Assembly (NCBI GenBank): GCA_965207535.1
Contig: CBDBMR010000002.1
Coordinates: forward strand, 1-64,000
From: JAJDXO01 sp965207535
GTDB taxonomy: Bacteria; Pseudomonadota; Alphaproteobacteria; Rhodospirillales; UBA2165
DNA: 64,000 nucleotides
Direction: 5' to 3'
In this document: piece by piece, positions 45,116 to 54,728 of the stretch
How the letters are laid out: each line of letters starts with the position of its first letter
How positions within the stretch are numbered: the stretch's first letter is position 1
The notes under the pieces: model-generated
The model's input: the letters and a program-made list of their open reading frames with translations, nothing else
Database searches by the model: none
What the model was told of the DNA's origin: nothing
Made by a program: the position numbers and the translations under genes

Positions 45116-47806
45116 GTGAGCGACCCCGCCCCGAAGCAAGACCCCTCCGACGAAGCCCCGGCCCGGCCGGCGGGCAAGGGCGAGGTGACGCCGATGATGG
45201 CGCAATACCTCGCCATCAAGCGGGATAATCCCGGCTGCCTGCTGTTCTACCGCATGGGGGATTTCTACGAGCTGTTCTTCGACGATGCGGTCGAGGCGGC
45301 CGCCGCCCTCGATATCGCGCTGACCAAGCGGGGCAGGCATCTGGGCGGCGACATCCCCATGTGCGGGGTGCCGGTCCATAGCCACGAGACCTATCTCCAG
45401 CGCCTGATCCGCAAGGGCTTCAAGGTCGCCATCTGCGAGCAGGTGGAGGATCCGGCGGAGGCCAAAAAGCGGGGCGCCAAGGCGGTGGTCGAGCGGGCCG
45501 TGGTGCGCACCATTACCGCCGGCACCCTCACCGAAGACACGCTGCTGGACGCCAAGCGCAACAATTTCATCGCCGCGCTTGCCGAGGTGCAGGGGTCTTT
45601 CGGGCTCGCCTGGCTCGACATGTCCACCGGCGACTTCCGCCTCCAGACCGCTGGCGCGCTGGGCTCGGCGCTGGCGCGGCTCGGCCCCGGCGAAGTGGTG
45701 ATCCCGGACAGGATTTTCGGCCGGGAGGACGTGGCCGACGACCTGGACCCCTGGCGCGACGTCATGACCCCCCTGCCCGCCAGCCGCTTCGACAGCGCCG
45801 GCGGCGAACGGCGCCTGAAGGCGTTGTTCGGCGTTGGGGCCCTCGATGCTTTCGGGGCGTTCAGCCGGGCCGAGCTCGCCGCCGGCGGGGCGCTGATCGA
45901 TTACGTGGAGCTTACCCAGCAGGGCCAATTGCCGCGGATCGCCCGGCCCCAACGCCTCTCCGAAGGGGCGGTGCTGGAGATCGATGCGGCGACCCGGCGC
46001 AATCTGGAGCTTTCCCAGACCATGGCGGGCGAGCGGGCGGGCTCGCTCCTCGCCGTCATGGACCGCACGCAGACGGGGGCCGGGGGCCGGCTGCTCGCCG
46101 CCCAGCTTGCCGCGCCGGTGACCGACCTGGACCGGATCAACGGGCGCTTGGACCGGGTCCAGCATTTCCACGACGACCACGGCCTCCGGGCCGGCATTCG
46201 CGAACGCCTCGCCCAATGCCCCGATCTGGAGCGCGCCCTGTCGCGCATCTCCCTCGGGCGCGGGGGTCCCAGGGACCTGGCGGCCATCCGCGACGGCTTG
46301 GAACTGGCGGGCGCCCTGCGCGAAACATTGGAGGCGGTCGCCATGCCGGCGTCCCTCGCGGGCCCGGTGAGCGACCTCGGCGCCCACGGGGAACTGGTGG
46401 ACCATCTCCGCCGGGCGCTGGCCGACGAATTGCCGCTGTCCACCAAGGACGGCGGGTTTATCCGGGCGGGGTTCGCGCCCGGCTTCGACGAGCTGAAGGG
46501 TCTCCGCGACGAGAGCCGGAAGATGATCGCCGGGCTGCAGGACAGGTACGTCCGGGAAACCGGCATCGCCAATCTCAAGGTGAAGCACAACAACGTCCTG
46601 GGCTATTTCGTCGAGGTGACGGCGAGGAACGCTGACGCCATGCCGGCAAGTGGAGAAGGTGGCGAGGACTCACCCTTCATTCACCGCCAGACCATGGCCA
46701 ACGCGGTGCGCTATTCGACGGTGGAGTTGTCCGATCTCGAAGGCCGGATCGCCAGCGCAGCCGACAAGGCCCTCGCCCTCGAGCTGGAACTGTTCGCCGG
46801 CCTGGCCGGACGGGTGATGGCGGGCGCCGACGACATCGCCCTCGCCGCCCGGGCGCTCGCCGCCATCGATGTGGCGTCGTCCCTCGCCGAGCTCGCCGTC
46901 GACCGGCGGTATCAGCGTCCCCAGGTGGACGGGTCACAGGACTTCGAGATCACCGGCGGCCGCCATCCGGTGGTCGAGCAGGCGCTCGTCCGCTCGGGCG
47001 GATCGGCGTTCGTCGCCAACGGCTGCGCGCTCTCCGGGGCCGATCGGATATGGCTCCTCACCGGGCCCAACATGGCCGGCAAGAGCACCTTCCTCCGCCA
47101 GAACGCGCTGATCGCCGTGATGGCCCAGATGGGCTCCTTCGTTCCCGCCGAGGCCGCCCGCATCGGCGTGGTCGACCGGCTGTTCAGCCGGGTCGGCGCC
47201 GGCGACGATCTCGCCCGCGGACGCTCCACCTTCATGGTCGAGATGGTGGAGACCGCCGCCATTCTGGCCCAATCCACCGGTCGCTCCCTGGTGATCCTCG
47301 ACGAGATCGGTCGCGGTACCGCCACCTTCGACGGGCTCTCCATCGCCTGGGCGGTGGTCGAGCATCTCCACGAGGTGAACGGCTGCCGGACCCTGTTCGC
47401 CACCCACTATCACGAGCTCACCAACCTGTCCGCCCGGCTGGACGCGCTCACCTGCCGCACCATGCGGGTCAAGGAGTGGAAGGGCGACGTGGTGTTTCTC
47501 CACGAGGTGACGCTGGGGGCCGCCGACCGGTCCTACGGCATCCATGTGGGCCGCCTCGCCGGCCTGCCCGGCGCGGTGGTGGGCCGGGCCGAGGAGGTGC
47601 TGAAGGCGCTGGAGGAGGAAAAACAGACCGGGGCGGTCACCAGGCTCGCCGACGACCTGCCTCTGTTTTCGGCGGCCGCGGCGGAGCAGAAGCCCGACGA
47701 GCCCTCGGAGCTGGAGCAGGCGCTCTCGGAAACCGCGCCCGACGAGCTCAGCCCCAAGGAGGCGCTCGAACTGGTCTACCGGCTGAAGGGGTTGTTGAAG
47801 GGGTGA
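45116..47806 (+). CDS. mutS: DNA mismatch repair protein MutS
   Basis: The product is 896 aa from GTG 45116. Mismatch-recognition ATPase. The N-terminal mismatch wedge (FYRMGDFYELFFDDA, F-x-E) and the ATPase P-loop TGPNMAGKSTFLRQ, Walker B LVILDEIGRGT, and Walker-associated TLFATHYHELT are present. C-terminal tail ends LELVYRLKGLLKG. First of the conserved mutS-glnD-murJ-trpS run. Confidence 0.98.
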   Translation: MSDPAPKQDPSDEAPARPAGKGEVTPMMAQYLAIKRDNPGCLLFYRMGDFYELFFDDAVEAAAALDIALTKRGRHLGGDIPMCGVPVHSHETYLQRLIRKGFKVAICEQVEDPAEAKKRGAKAVVERAVVRTITAGTLTEDTLLDAKRNNFIAALAEVQGSFGLAWLDMSTGDFRLQTAGALGSALARLGPGEVVIPDRIFGREDVADDLDPWRDVMTPLPASRFDSAGGERRLKALFGVGALDAFGAFSRAELAAGGALIDYVELTQQGQLPRIARPQRLSEGAVLEIDAATRRNLELSQTMAGERAGSLLAVMDRTQTGAGGRLLAAQLAAPVTDLDRINGRLDRVQHFHDDHGLRAGIRERLAQCPDLERALSRISLGRGGPRDLAAIRDGLELAGALRETLEAVAMPASLAGPVSDLGAHGELVDHLRRALADELPLSTKDGGFIRAGFAPGFDELKGLRDESRKMIAGLQDRYVRETGIANLKVKHNNVLGYFVEVTARNADAMPASGEGGEDSPFIHRQTMANAVRYSTVELSDLEGRIASAADKALALELELFAGLAGRVMAGADDIALAARALAAIDVASSLAELAVDRRYQRPQVDGSQDFEITGGRHPVVEQALVRSGGSAFVANGCALSGADRIWLLTGPNMAGKSTFLRQNALIAVMAQMGSFVPAEAARIGVVDRLFSRVGAGDDLARGRSTFMVEMVETAAILAQSTGRSLVILDEIGRGTATFDGLSIAWAVVEHLHEVNGCRTLFATHYHELTNLSARLDALTCRTMRVKEWKGDVVFLHEVTLGAADRSYGIHVGRLAGLPGAVVGRAEEVLKALEEEKQTGAVTRLADDLPLFSAAAAEQKPDEPSELEQALSETAPDELSPKEALELVYRLKGLLKG

Positions 47807-47906
47807 GTGGACATTTTGGACATATGGGTCCGGGACCGGTTCCGCGTGCCATATGCGGGCCCGAAAGGTATAAAGTGAGTATGAGAATAAGGACGACCGC
47901 TCGCCG

Positions 47907-50693
47907 ATGAACGAGATTGCCCGCCGCCGGGATTTGATCGACCGCCGCGCCCTGCTGGCGCGGATGGACGAGGCCGTCGGCGATGACGGCTACTCGGCGG
48001 CTGTCCGGGCCGAGGTGCTGGAAATTCTGAAACAGGCGCTCACCGGCGGCTACGGCGAGGTGGAGCGGCGCTTCGAAGCCGACGGACGGGGCGAGGTGGC
48101 GGTCCGGGCCAACGCCTACGTCATCGATCAGTTGGTCCGGGTGATTTTCGACTTCGCCACCACCCACGCCTATCCGGTCGCCACCCGGACCACGGGCGAG
48201 GAGATTTCCATCGTCGCCGTCGGCGGCTACGGGCGGGGCCAGCTGGCGCCCTGCTCCGACGTCGATTTGCTGTTCCTGCTGCCCTACAAGCAGACCCCCC
48301 GCGTGGAGCAGGTGATCGAGTACATGCTCTACCTGTTGTGGGACCTGGGGCTCAAGGTGGGCCACGCGACCCGCTCGGTGGACGAATCCATCCGGCTGGC
48401 CAAGGACGACATCACCATCCGCACCAGCCTGCTGGACGCCCGCTGGCTGTGGGGCAATCAGAAACTGTTTTTCGAGTTCGAGTCGCGCTTCCAGAACGAG
48501 CTGGTGAGCGGCACCGGGCCCGCCTTCGTCGAGGCCAAGCTGGCGGAACGGGACGGGCGCCACGAGCGCATGGGCGATTCACGCTATGTGGTCGAGCCCA
48601 ACATCAAGGAGGGCAAGGGGGGCCTCCGCGATCTTCAGACCCTCTACTGGATCGCCAAATACCTCTATCAGGCCAACGAGGTGCCGGACCTCGTCGAGGC
48701 CGGCGTGTTCACGCCCCAGGACGGGGAGCGGTTCCAGAGCGCCGACAATTTCCTTTGGACGGTGCGCTGCCACATTCACTACAAGACCGGGCGCGCCGAG
48801 GAGCGCCTGACCTTCGACGTCCAGAGCGCCATCGCCGAACGCATGGGCTACGCCGACACGGACGGCGCGCTCGGGGTCGAGCAGTTCATGAAAGCCTACT
48901 TCCTGGTCTCCAAGGACGTGGGCGATCTCACCCGGGTGTTGTGCGCGGTGCTCGAGGACGAGCACAAGAAACGCCGGTTCTTCAAACTGCCCGGCCTGCC
49001 CCGGCGGCGGCCGAACGTGGAGGGCTTCGGCGTCGACGGGGGCCGCCTCGCCGTCACCGACGAAGACGCCTTCAAAAAAGACCCGGTCAAACTGCTGCGG
49101 CTGTTCCACGAGGCGCACAAGCACGATCTGGACATCCACCCCAACACCCTGCGCCTGGTCGCCGGCCAGCTGGATCTGGTGGATGACGGTCTCCGCAACG
49201 ATCCGGAAGCCAACCGGCTGTTCCTGGAAATCCTGTGCTCCAGGAAGAACCCCGAGGACGGGCTCCGGCAGCTGAACGAAAGCGGCGTGTTCGGCGAATT
49301 CGTTCCCGATTTCGGCCGGGTCGTCGCCCAGATGCAGTACGACATGTACCACACCTATACGGTGGACGAGCACACCATCCGGGCGATGGGCATTCTGCAC
49401 CAGATCGAGACCGGCGACTTCGTCGAGGAAACGCCCAACGTCACCGCCGCGATCAAGGAAATCCAGTCCCGCCGCGCCCTCTACGTCGCGCTATTCCTCC
49501 ACGATATCGCCAAGGGACGGGGCGGCGATCACTCGGTGCTCGGCGAGGAGGTGGCGAACGAACTTTGTCCCCGCTTCGGGATGACCGAGGAAGAGACCGA
49601 GACCGTCGCTTGGCTGGTGCGCCAGCATCTGCTGATGAGCCACATCGCGTTCAAGCGGGATATCGACGATCCCCGCACCGTGCTGGATTTCGTCGACGTG
49701 GTGCAGTCGGTGGAGCGCCTCAGGCTCCTCGCCATCCTCACCGTGGCCGACATCAAGGCGGTCGGGCCGACCACCTGGAACAACTGGAAATCGGGCCTGC
49801 TCCGGGGCCTGTATCTCCGGGCGCTCGAGGTGATGTCCGGCGATATGATGAGCGAGAACCGGACGCAGCGGATCGAGGCCGCCAAGAACCAGCTTCGCGA
49901 GGCCGCCGCCGATTGGGACAAGGCCGAACTGGAGGACCACATCTCCACGGGATATGCGGCGTACTGGCTGGCCTATGACTGCGGCACCCACCTCCGGCAC
50001 GCGGAGATCGTCCGCGAAGCCAGGCAGCGCGACCTGACGCTCCACATCGATACCCGGATAGACGACGAGTTCGATTTCACCGAAATCACCATCTACACCC
50101 CCGACCACCCCGGCCTGTTCAACCAGATCGCCGGAGCCATGGCGCTCGCCGGCGCGACGATCATGGACGCCAAGATCGTCACCATGTCGGACGGGATGGT
50201 GCTCGACAGTTTCTCCATCCGCGACGCCCAATCCGGCGCGTTCACCGAACCGGCCAAGCTCCGACGCCTCTATACGCGGATCGAGGACGGGCTCGCCGGC
50301 AAGTACAATCCGGCGGAGGAACTCGCCAAGAGCCCCGAGAGCATTCTCGGGCGCCGCCAGCAGTACTTCAACGTGGCCCCCCGGGTGCTGATCGACAACC
50401 GCGCCTCCAGCACGGATTCGGTGATCGAGGTCAATGGCCGGGACAGGCCGGGCTTCCTGCACGACGTGACGGCGGCGCTGCTGAAACTCGGCCTCAAGAT
50501 CTCCAGTGCTCACATCCTGACCTATGGCGAGCGGGCGGTGGACGTGTTCTATGTCAAGGACGTGTTCGGGCTCAAAGTCACCCACGACGACAAGATCGAG
50601 GAAATTCGCGAGCGCCTGATGGAGGCGGTCGGCGATGCGAAAACCGGCGAACGCGCGAACTCCGGGGACGAAACAGTTGAAGCGGCGGAATAG
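47907..50693 (+). CDS. glnD: PII uridylyltransferase/uridylyl-removing enzyme
   Basis: The product is 928 aa. Senses glutamine and modifies PII proteins. Nucleotidyltransferase GGYGRGQLAPCSDVDLLFLL near residue 110, HD-domain LFLHDIAKGRGGDHS near 530, and two C-terminal ACT domains (ITIYTPDHPGLFNQIAGAM; EVNGRDRPGFLHDVTAALL) are all visible. The complete domain set suggests normal function. Confidence 0.98.
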   Translation: MNEIARRRDLIDRRALLARMDEAVGDDGYSAAVRAEVLEILKQALTGGYGEVERRFEADGRGEVAVRANAYVIDQLVRVIFDFATTHAYPVATRTTGEEISIVAVGGYGRGQLAPCSDVDLLFLLPYKQTPRVEQVIEYMLYLLWDLGLKVGHATRSVDESIRLAKDDITIRTSLLDARWLWGNQKLFFEFESRFQNELVSGTGPAFVEAKLAERDGRHERMGDSRYVVEPNIKEGKGGLRDLQTLYWIAKYLYQANEVPDLVEAGVFTPQDGERFQSADNFLWTVRCHIHYKTGRAEERLTFDVQSAIAERMGYADTDGALGVEQFMKAYFLVSKDVGDLTRVLCAVLEDEHKKRRFFKLPGLPRRRPNVEGFGVDGGRLAVTDEDAFKKDPVKLLRLFHEAHKHDLDIHPNTLRLVAGQLDLVDDGLRNDPEANRLFLEILCSRKNPEDGLRQLNESGVFGEFVPDFGRVVAQMQYDMYHTYTVDEHTIRAMGILHQIETGDFVEETPNVTAAIKEIQSRRALYVALFLHDIAKGRGGDHSVLGEEVANELCPRFGMTEEETETVAWLVRQHLLMSHIAFKRDIDDPRTVLDFVDVVQSVERLRLLAILTVADIKAVGPTTWNNWKSGLLRGLYLRALEVMSGDMMSENRTQRIEAAKNQLREAAADWDKAELEDHISTGYAAYWLAYDCGTHLRHAEIVREARQRDLTLHIDTRIDDEFDFTEITIYTPDHPGLFNQIAGAMALAGATIMDAKIVTMSDGMVLDSFSIRDAQSGAFTEPAKLRRLYTRIEDGLAGKYNPAEELAKSPESILGRRQQYFNVAPRVLIDNRASSTDSVIEVNGRDRPGFLHDVTAALLKLGLKISSAHILTYGERAVDVFYVKDVFGLKVTHDDKIEEIRERLMEAVGDAKTGERANSGDETVEAAE

Positions 50694-50720
50694 GCGCCAC
50701 ATTTTTGCCTGCATTGACCG

Positions 50721-50746
50721 CTAAACCGGCCAGCTAAACCGGCCAG
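50721..50746. repeat. 13-bp tandem repeat before murJ
   Basis: CTAAACCGGCCAG occurs twice in direct succession (50721-50733, 50734-50746), followed by a partial ACCGGCCA. It lies between glnD and murJ. Confidence 0.75.
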
Positions 50747-50790
50747 CCCCACCGGCCAAGGACCCGAGACGTTTCGTCCGTGACTCGACC

Positions 50791-52335
50791 ATGAACCTTC
50801 TGCGCTCCATCCTCACCGTCGGCGGCCTGACCATGGTCAGCCGGGTTCTGGGATTCGTCCGGGATATTCTGATTGCGGCGATCGTCGGGGCGACCGCCAC
50901 AGGGGATGCGTTCTTCGTCGCTTTCAAGCTGCCCAACCTGTTCCGGCGGCTGTTCGCCGAGGGCGCCTTTGCGTCGGCCTTCGTTCCCATCTTCGCGGGC
51001 AAGCTGGAAGCCGACGGCGAGGCGCCGGCCAGGAAATTCGCCGAGGAGTCCCTTGCGGTTCTGTTCGTTCTGCTCGCCGTCGTGACGGCGCTCGCCGAAA
51101 TCGCCATGCCGTGGCTGATGCGGGGGCTGGCGCCGGGGTTCCTGGACGAGCCGGAGAAGTTCGACCTCACCGTCTGGCTGACGCGGATTACCTTCCCTTA
51201 CCTGCTGTTCATTTCGCTGGTATCGCTGCTCGCCGGGGTGCTGAACTCGGTCGGGAAGTTCGCCGCCGCCGCGGCAACGCCGGTGTTGCTCAATCTCTCG
51301 TTGATCGGGTTCCTGCTCGCGGCCGCGCCGGCGCTGCCCAGTCCCGCTCATGCTCTGGCCTGGGGGGTCTTCGCCGCCGGCGCTGTCCAACTGGTTTGGC
51401 TGTATTGGGCGGCGGCGCGCGCCGGGTTCGCGCTCCGGCTGAATTGGCCGAGGCTCACCGGCGATGTCCGCTTGTTGTTCCGGCGCATCGTGCCGGTCGC
51501 CGTGGGCGCCGGCGTCTACCAGATCAACCTCGTGATCGACATGATCATCGCCTCCCTGCTGCCCAGCGGCTCGATTTCGTACCTGTTCTTCGCCGATCGG
51601 GTGACCCAACTCCCCTTGGGCGTCATCGGGGTCGCCGTGGGCACGGCGCTCCTGCCCATGCTCAGCCGTCAATTGCGGGCCGGCGAGGACGCGGCGGCCA
51701 TGCATTCGCAGAACCGGGCACTCGAATTTTCGCTGTTGCTGACCATCCCGGCCGCCATCGCGCTGGCCATCATCGCCGGGCCCATCGTCGCCGCTTTGTT
51801 CCAGCGGGGTGCCTTCACCGCCGAACAGGCAGGCGCCACCGCCGCCGCGTTGGCGGTCTACGCCTGGGGCTTGCCGGCCTATGTTCTGGTCAAGGCGCTG
51901 GCGCCCGGCTTCTTCGCCCGCGGCGATACCAAGACGCCGGTGATCATATCGGTCGTGGCCATGGCGGTGAATGTGGGTCTCAGCCTGGCCTTGATCGGAC
52001 CGTTCCTGCATGTGGGGATCGCCGCCGCCACCGCGATCTCGAGCTGGCTCAATGCGTGCGCCTTGGGGTGGGTGCTGTGGCGCCGCGGCCATTTCGAGCC
52101 CGATGCGCGGCTCAAGGCCCGCCTCGCGCGGACCATCGCCGCCGCCGCGGTCATGGGAGCGGGGCTCTACTGGGGGTCCGGGGCGCTGGCCGGGCTGGCC
52201 GCGGGGCCGGAGCTTGATCGCATTTTGGCTCTCGCAGTCCTGGTCGGCGGCGGGCTCGCCGTGTTCGGTCTCGCGGCGATGGTCTCCGGCGCCGCCCGTC
52301 CCGCCGACCTGAGGAGTTTCCTCAAGCGCGCCTAA
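50791..52335 (+). CDS. murJ: Lipid II flippase MurJ
   Basis: The product is 514 aa with about 14 membrane helices. N-terminal MNLLRSILTVGGLTMVSRVL and FKLPNLFRRLFAEGAFASAF are diagnostic of MurJ/MviN. Flips lipid II across the inner membrane. Upstream is a 13-bp tandem repeat (CTAAACCGGCCAG twice). Confidence 0.97.
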   Translation: MNLLRSILTVGGLTMVSRVLGFVRDILIAAIVGATATGDAFFVAFKLPNLFRRLFAEGAFASAFVPIFAGKLEADGEAPARKFAEESLAVLFVLLAVVTALAEIAMPWLMRGLAPGFLDEPEKFDLTVWLTRITFPYLLFISLVSLLAGVLNSVGKFAAAAATPVLLNLSLIGFLLAAAPALPSPAHALAWGVFAAGAVQLVWLYWAAARAGFALRLNWPRLTGDVRLLFRRIVPVAVGAGVYQINLVIDMIIASLLPSGSISYLFFADRVTQLPLGVIGVAVGTALLPMLSRQLRAGEDAAAMHSQNRALEFSLLLTIPAAIALAIIAGPIVAALFQRGAFTAEQAGATAAALAVYAWGLPAYVLVKALAPGFFARGDTKTPVIISVVAMAVNVGLSLALIGPFLHVGIAAATAISSWLNACALGWVLWRRGHFEPDARLKARLARTIAAAAVMGAGLYWGSGALAGLAAGPELDRILALAVLVGGGLAVFGLAAMVSGAARPADLRSFLKRA

Positions 52336-52342
52336 TCCCCCA

Positions 52343-52380
52343 GCTTGACCCCCATGCTTGACCCCCAAGCTTGACCCATG
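52343..52380. repeat. 13-bp tandem repeat before trpS
   Basis: GCTTGACCCCCAT, GCTTGACCCCCAA and GCTTGACCCATG follow one another between murJ and trpS. Each unit contains TTGAC, so it may create multiple -35-like boxes, but chance is equally possible. Confidence 0.75.
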
Positions 52381-52434
52381 GGGGCCGGGACGCCATAACA
52401 CCGCCGCTTCTTGGCGCGTTTATTGAGAATTTCC

Positions 52435-53439
52435 ATGTCCCGCATCTTTTCCGGCGTCCAGCCCACCGGCGATCTGCATCTCGGCAACTATCTCGGCGCG
52501 TTGCGCAATTGGGTGGCGCTGCAGAACGAGTACGAGTGCATCTATTGCGTCGTCGACCTGCATGCGATTACCCAGTGGCAGGACCCGAAGGAGCTGCCGC
52601 CAAACACGCGGGAGGTGACCGCGGGCCTGATCGCCGCCGGGCTCGATCCCGAGACCAACATCATCTTCAACCAGTCGGCGGTTCCCGTCCATGCGGAGCT
52701 CGCCTGGATTTTCAACTGCGTCGCCCGGCTGGGCTGGCTCAACCGGATGACCCAGTTCAAGGAGAAGGCCGGGAAGAACCGGGAGAACGCCTCGGTGGGC
52801 CTCTATGCCTATCCGAGCCTGATGGCCGCCGACATCCTTGCCTACAAGGCGACCCACGTGCCGGTGGGGGAGGACCAGAAGCAGCATCTGGAGCTCACCC
52901 GCGATATCGCCCAAAAGTTCAACAATGACTTCGGGGTCGACTTTTTCCCCCTTGTCGAGCCGCTGATTCTCGGCGAGGCGACACGGGTCATGTCGCTCCG
53001 GGACGGGTTGAACAAGATGTCCAAATCGGATCCGTCGGAAAATTCGCGGATCAACATGACCGACGACGCCGATACCATTGCCAGGAAGCTCCGGCGCGCC
53101 AAGACCGATCCGGATCCCCTGCCGGAGACCCCGGCGGGACTGGAGGGGCGCCCCGAAGCCCGCAATTTGCTCGGCATTTACGCGGCGCTCTCGGACAAGT
53201 CGATGGAGGAGGTGTGCGTGGAATTCGGCGGCGCCCAGTTCTCCCGGTTCAAGGAATCCATTACCGAGCTCGCGGTTTCGGTACTGGCCCCCATCGGTGA
53301 CGAAATGTCCCGGCTGACCGCCGATCCGGCCTATTTGGATCAGGTCCTTGCACGCGGCGCGGCTGAGGCATTCGACATCGCAAAGCCGGTCCTCAACGAC
53401 GTTTATGACATCGTCGGGTTGTTGCGCCCTACCCCATAA
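52435..53439 (+). CDS. trpS: Tryptophan-tRNA ligase
   Basis: The product is 334 aa from ATG 52435 (MSRIFSGVQPTGDLHLGNYL). Class I synthetase with HIGH-like GDLHLGNYLG and the KMSKSD signature. The upstream in-frame ATG at 52411 adds 8 non-conserved residues and was not used. Last of the mutS-trpS run. Confidence 0.97.
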   Translation: MSRIFSGVQPTGDLHLGNYLGALRNWVALQNEYECIYCVVDLHAITQWQDPKELPPNTREVTAGLIAAGLDPETNIIFNQSAVPVHAELAWIFNCVARLGWLNRMTQFKEKAGKNRENASVGLYAYPSLMAADILAYKATHVPVGEDQKQHLELTRDIAQKFNNDFGVDFFPLVEPLILGEATRVMSLRDGLNKMSKSDPSENSRINMTDDADTIARKLRRAKTDPDPLPETPAGLEGRPEARNLLGIYAALSDKSMEEVCVEFGGAQFSRFKESITELAVSVLAPIGDEMSRLTADPAYLDQVLARGAAEAFDIAKPVLNDVYDIVGLLRPTP

Positions 53440-53650
53440 CTGTCTGATTTCAGCCGCATTTTGGCGTTTTCCGGGCGTCGTGCCTTCGAACGGCCACCGT
53501 CCCGCTGCAAAAAACGACTGGCCCGGGGACCCCGGAATTGGGTATAAGAGCGCCGCTGGCAGGAATTCCGCGCACGCTTCGGTCCCGAAGAACGCGGGGT
53601 TTGTTCCATGCCTGTGTTTTGCCGCTGGTGACAATTACGGATCCCCGGTC

Positions 53651-54658
53651 GTGACAGAGGCTACTAGGAAATCGACCTTCGAAAAGACGGTCATCGGGTT
53701 TGTTGGGCTGTGCGCCGTGGCTGCCATGGTGGCGGCGCTGCGCTATCCGCCGGCGTCCGTGACCCGGTCGCCCCAGGCTGAATTCAAGCTTGAAGACCCG
53801 GCATTCGAAACCGCGTCGGGCGCGGCCTCCGCCTTGATCCGGGGAGCCAAGCCGGGCGGCGCGCCGTTGCTGACGGTCAGCACCCTTGACCGCACCTTCG
53901 CCCAGCTCGGCTACGACCTTGACCGGCTGCGGGACGGGGACGGGCTGGTGCCGAGGCATTTCGTCGCCGCCATGCCGAGCGATATGCGGGCGATCCGCGT
54001 ACCGGCCAAGCGGAAGGCGCTGTTCATCAAGACGGTTTTGCCGCTGATCCTTCAGGCAAACGACGAGATTCGCGCCGACCGCGCGCGGCTCGAGCGGATT
54101 CTCGAACACAAGGGCGATCTGCCCGCGGTCGACCGGCTTTGGCTGGCGGCCAAGGCGGAGATTTACGAAGTAAAGCGCACTGATCTAGCGGGCCTGCGGG
54201 ACCGCATGGACGTGATCCCGGCCTCGCTGGCGATCGCACAGGCGGCGGAAGAAAGCGGTTGGGGCACCTCCCGGTTCGTGCTCGAGGGCAACGCGCTGTT
54301 CGGTCAGTGGACCTATTCCCGTAACCGCCACATGGTGCCCCGGAAACGCGCTGCCGGGCGCAATCATCAAATTCAGGCCTTTCCGAGCCTGATCGAGGGG
54401 GTCCGGGCGTACATGGAAAATCTCAATACCCACCGCGCCTACCGGGAATTTCGCGCTTCGCGGTCCGCCCAACGGGCCAAGTCGCAACCGCTTCACGGCC
54501 TGGAATTGGCGACGACACTGACCAATTACTCCGAGCGCCGCGAAAAGTACGTGGAGACAATTCAGGGATTGATCCGGTTCAACCGGCTGCAGGCTCTTGA
54601 CGGTGCGCGCCTTGGCGTTGCAACGGTTTCCCGCCGTTCGCCGGAACCCGCAATCTAG
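53651..54658 (+). CDS. Bax-like glucosaminidase-domain protein
   Basis: The product is 335 aa from GTG 53651. One N-terminal membrane anchor (VIGFVGLCAVAAMVAALRY), then a long linker. The C-terminal glucosaminidase domain reads IPASLAIAQAAEESGWGTSR and ALFGQWTY (Bax/FlgJ-like, E about residue 200). Probably cleaves peptidoglycan glycan strands in the periplasm. A longer frame from 53348 overlaps trpS and was rejected. Converges with the deacetylase gene. Confidence 0.87.
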   Translation: MTEATRKSTFEKTVIGFVGLCAVAAMVAALRYPPASVTRSPQAEFKLEDPAFETASGAASALIRGAKPGGAPLLTVSTLDRTFAQLGYDLDRLRDGDGLVPRHFVAAMPSDMRAIRVPAKRKALFIKTVLPLILQANDEIRADRARLERILEHKGDLPAVDRLWLAAKAEIYEVKRTDLAGLRDRMDVIPASLAIAQAAEESGWGTSRFVLEGNALFGQWTYSRNRHMVPRKRAAGRNHQIQAFPSLIEGVRAYMENLNTHRAYREFRASRSAQRAKSQPLHGLELATTLTNYSERREKYVETIQGLIRFNRLQALDGARLGVATVSRRSPEPAI

Positions 54659-54667
54659 GAATTCTCC

Positions 54668-54728
54668 TTAACCCGTATTTCCCGCCAGCACCGCGCAGAC
54701 CATGACCCTGGTGAGAAATGCGGGTTAA
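54668..54728. terminator. Inverted repeat between convergent genes
   Basis: TTAACCCGTATTTC (54668-54681) is complementary to GAAATGCGGGTTAA (54715-54728) with a single G-T pair. It spans the convergent ends of the Bax-like and deacetylase genes and could end transcription from both sides. The loop is long (33 nt) and no U tract follows, so the call is moderate. Confidence 0.4.

Noticed and set aside
45092..46588. Long minus-strand open frame opposite mutS
   Set aside because: MutS motifs are complete on the plus strand; the antisense product shows no recognisable domain.
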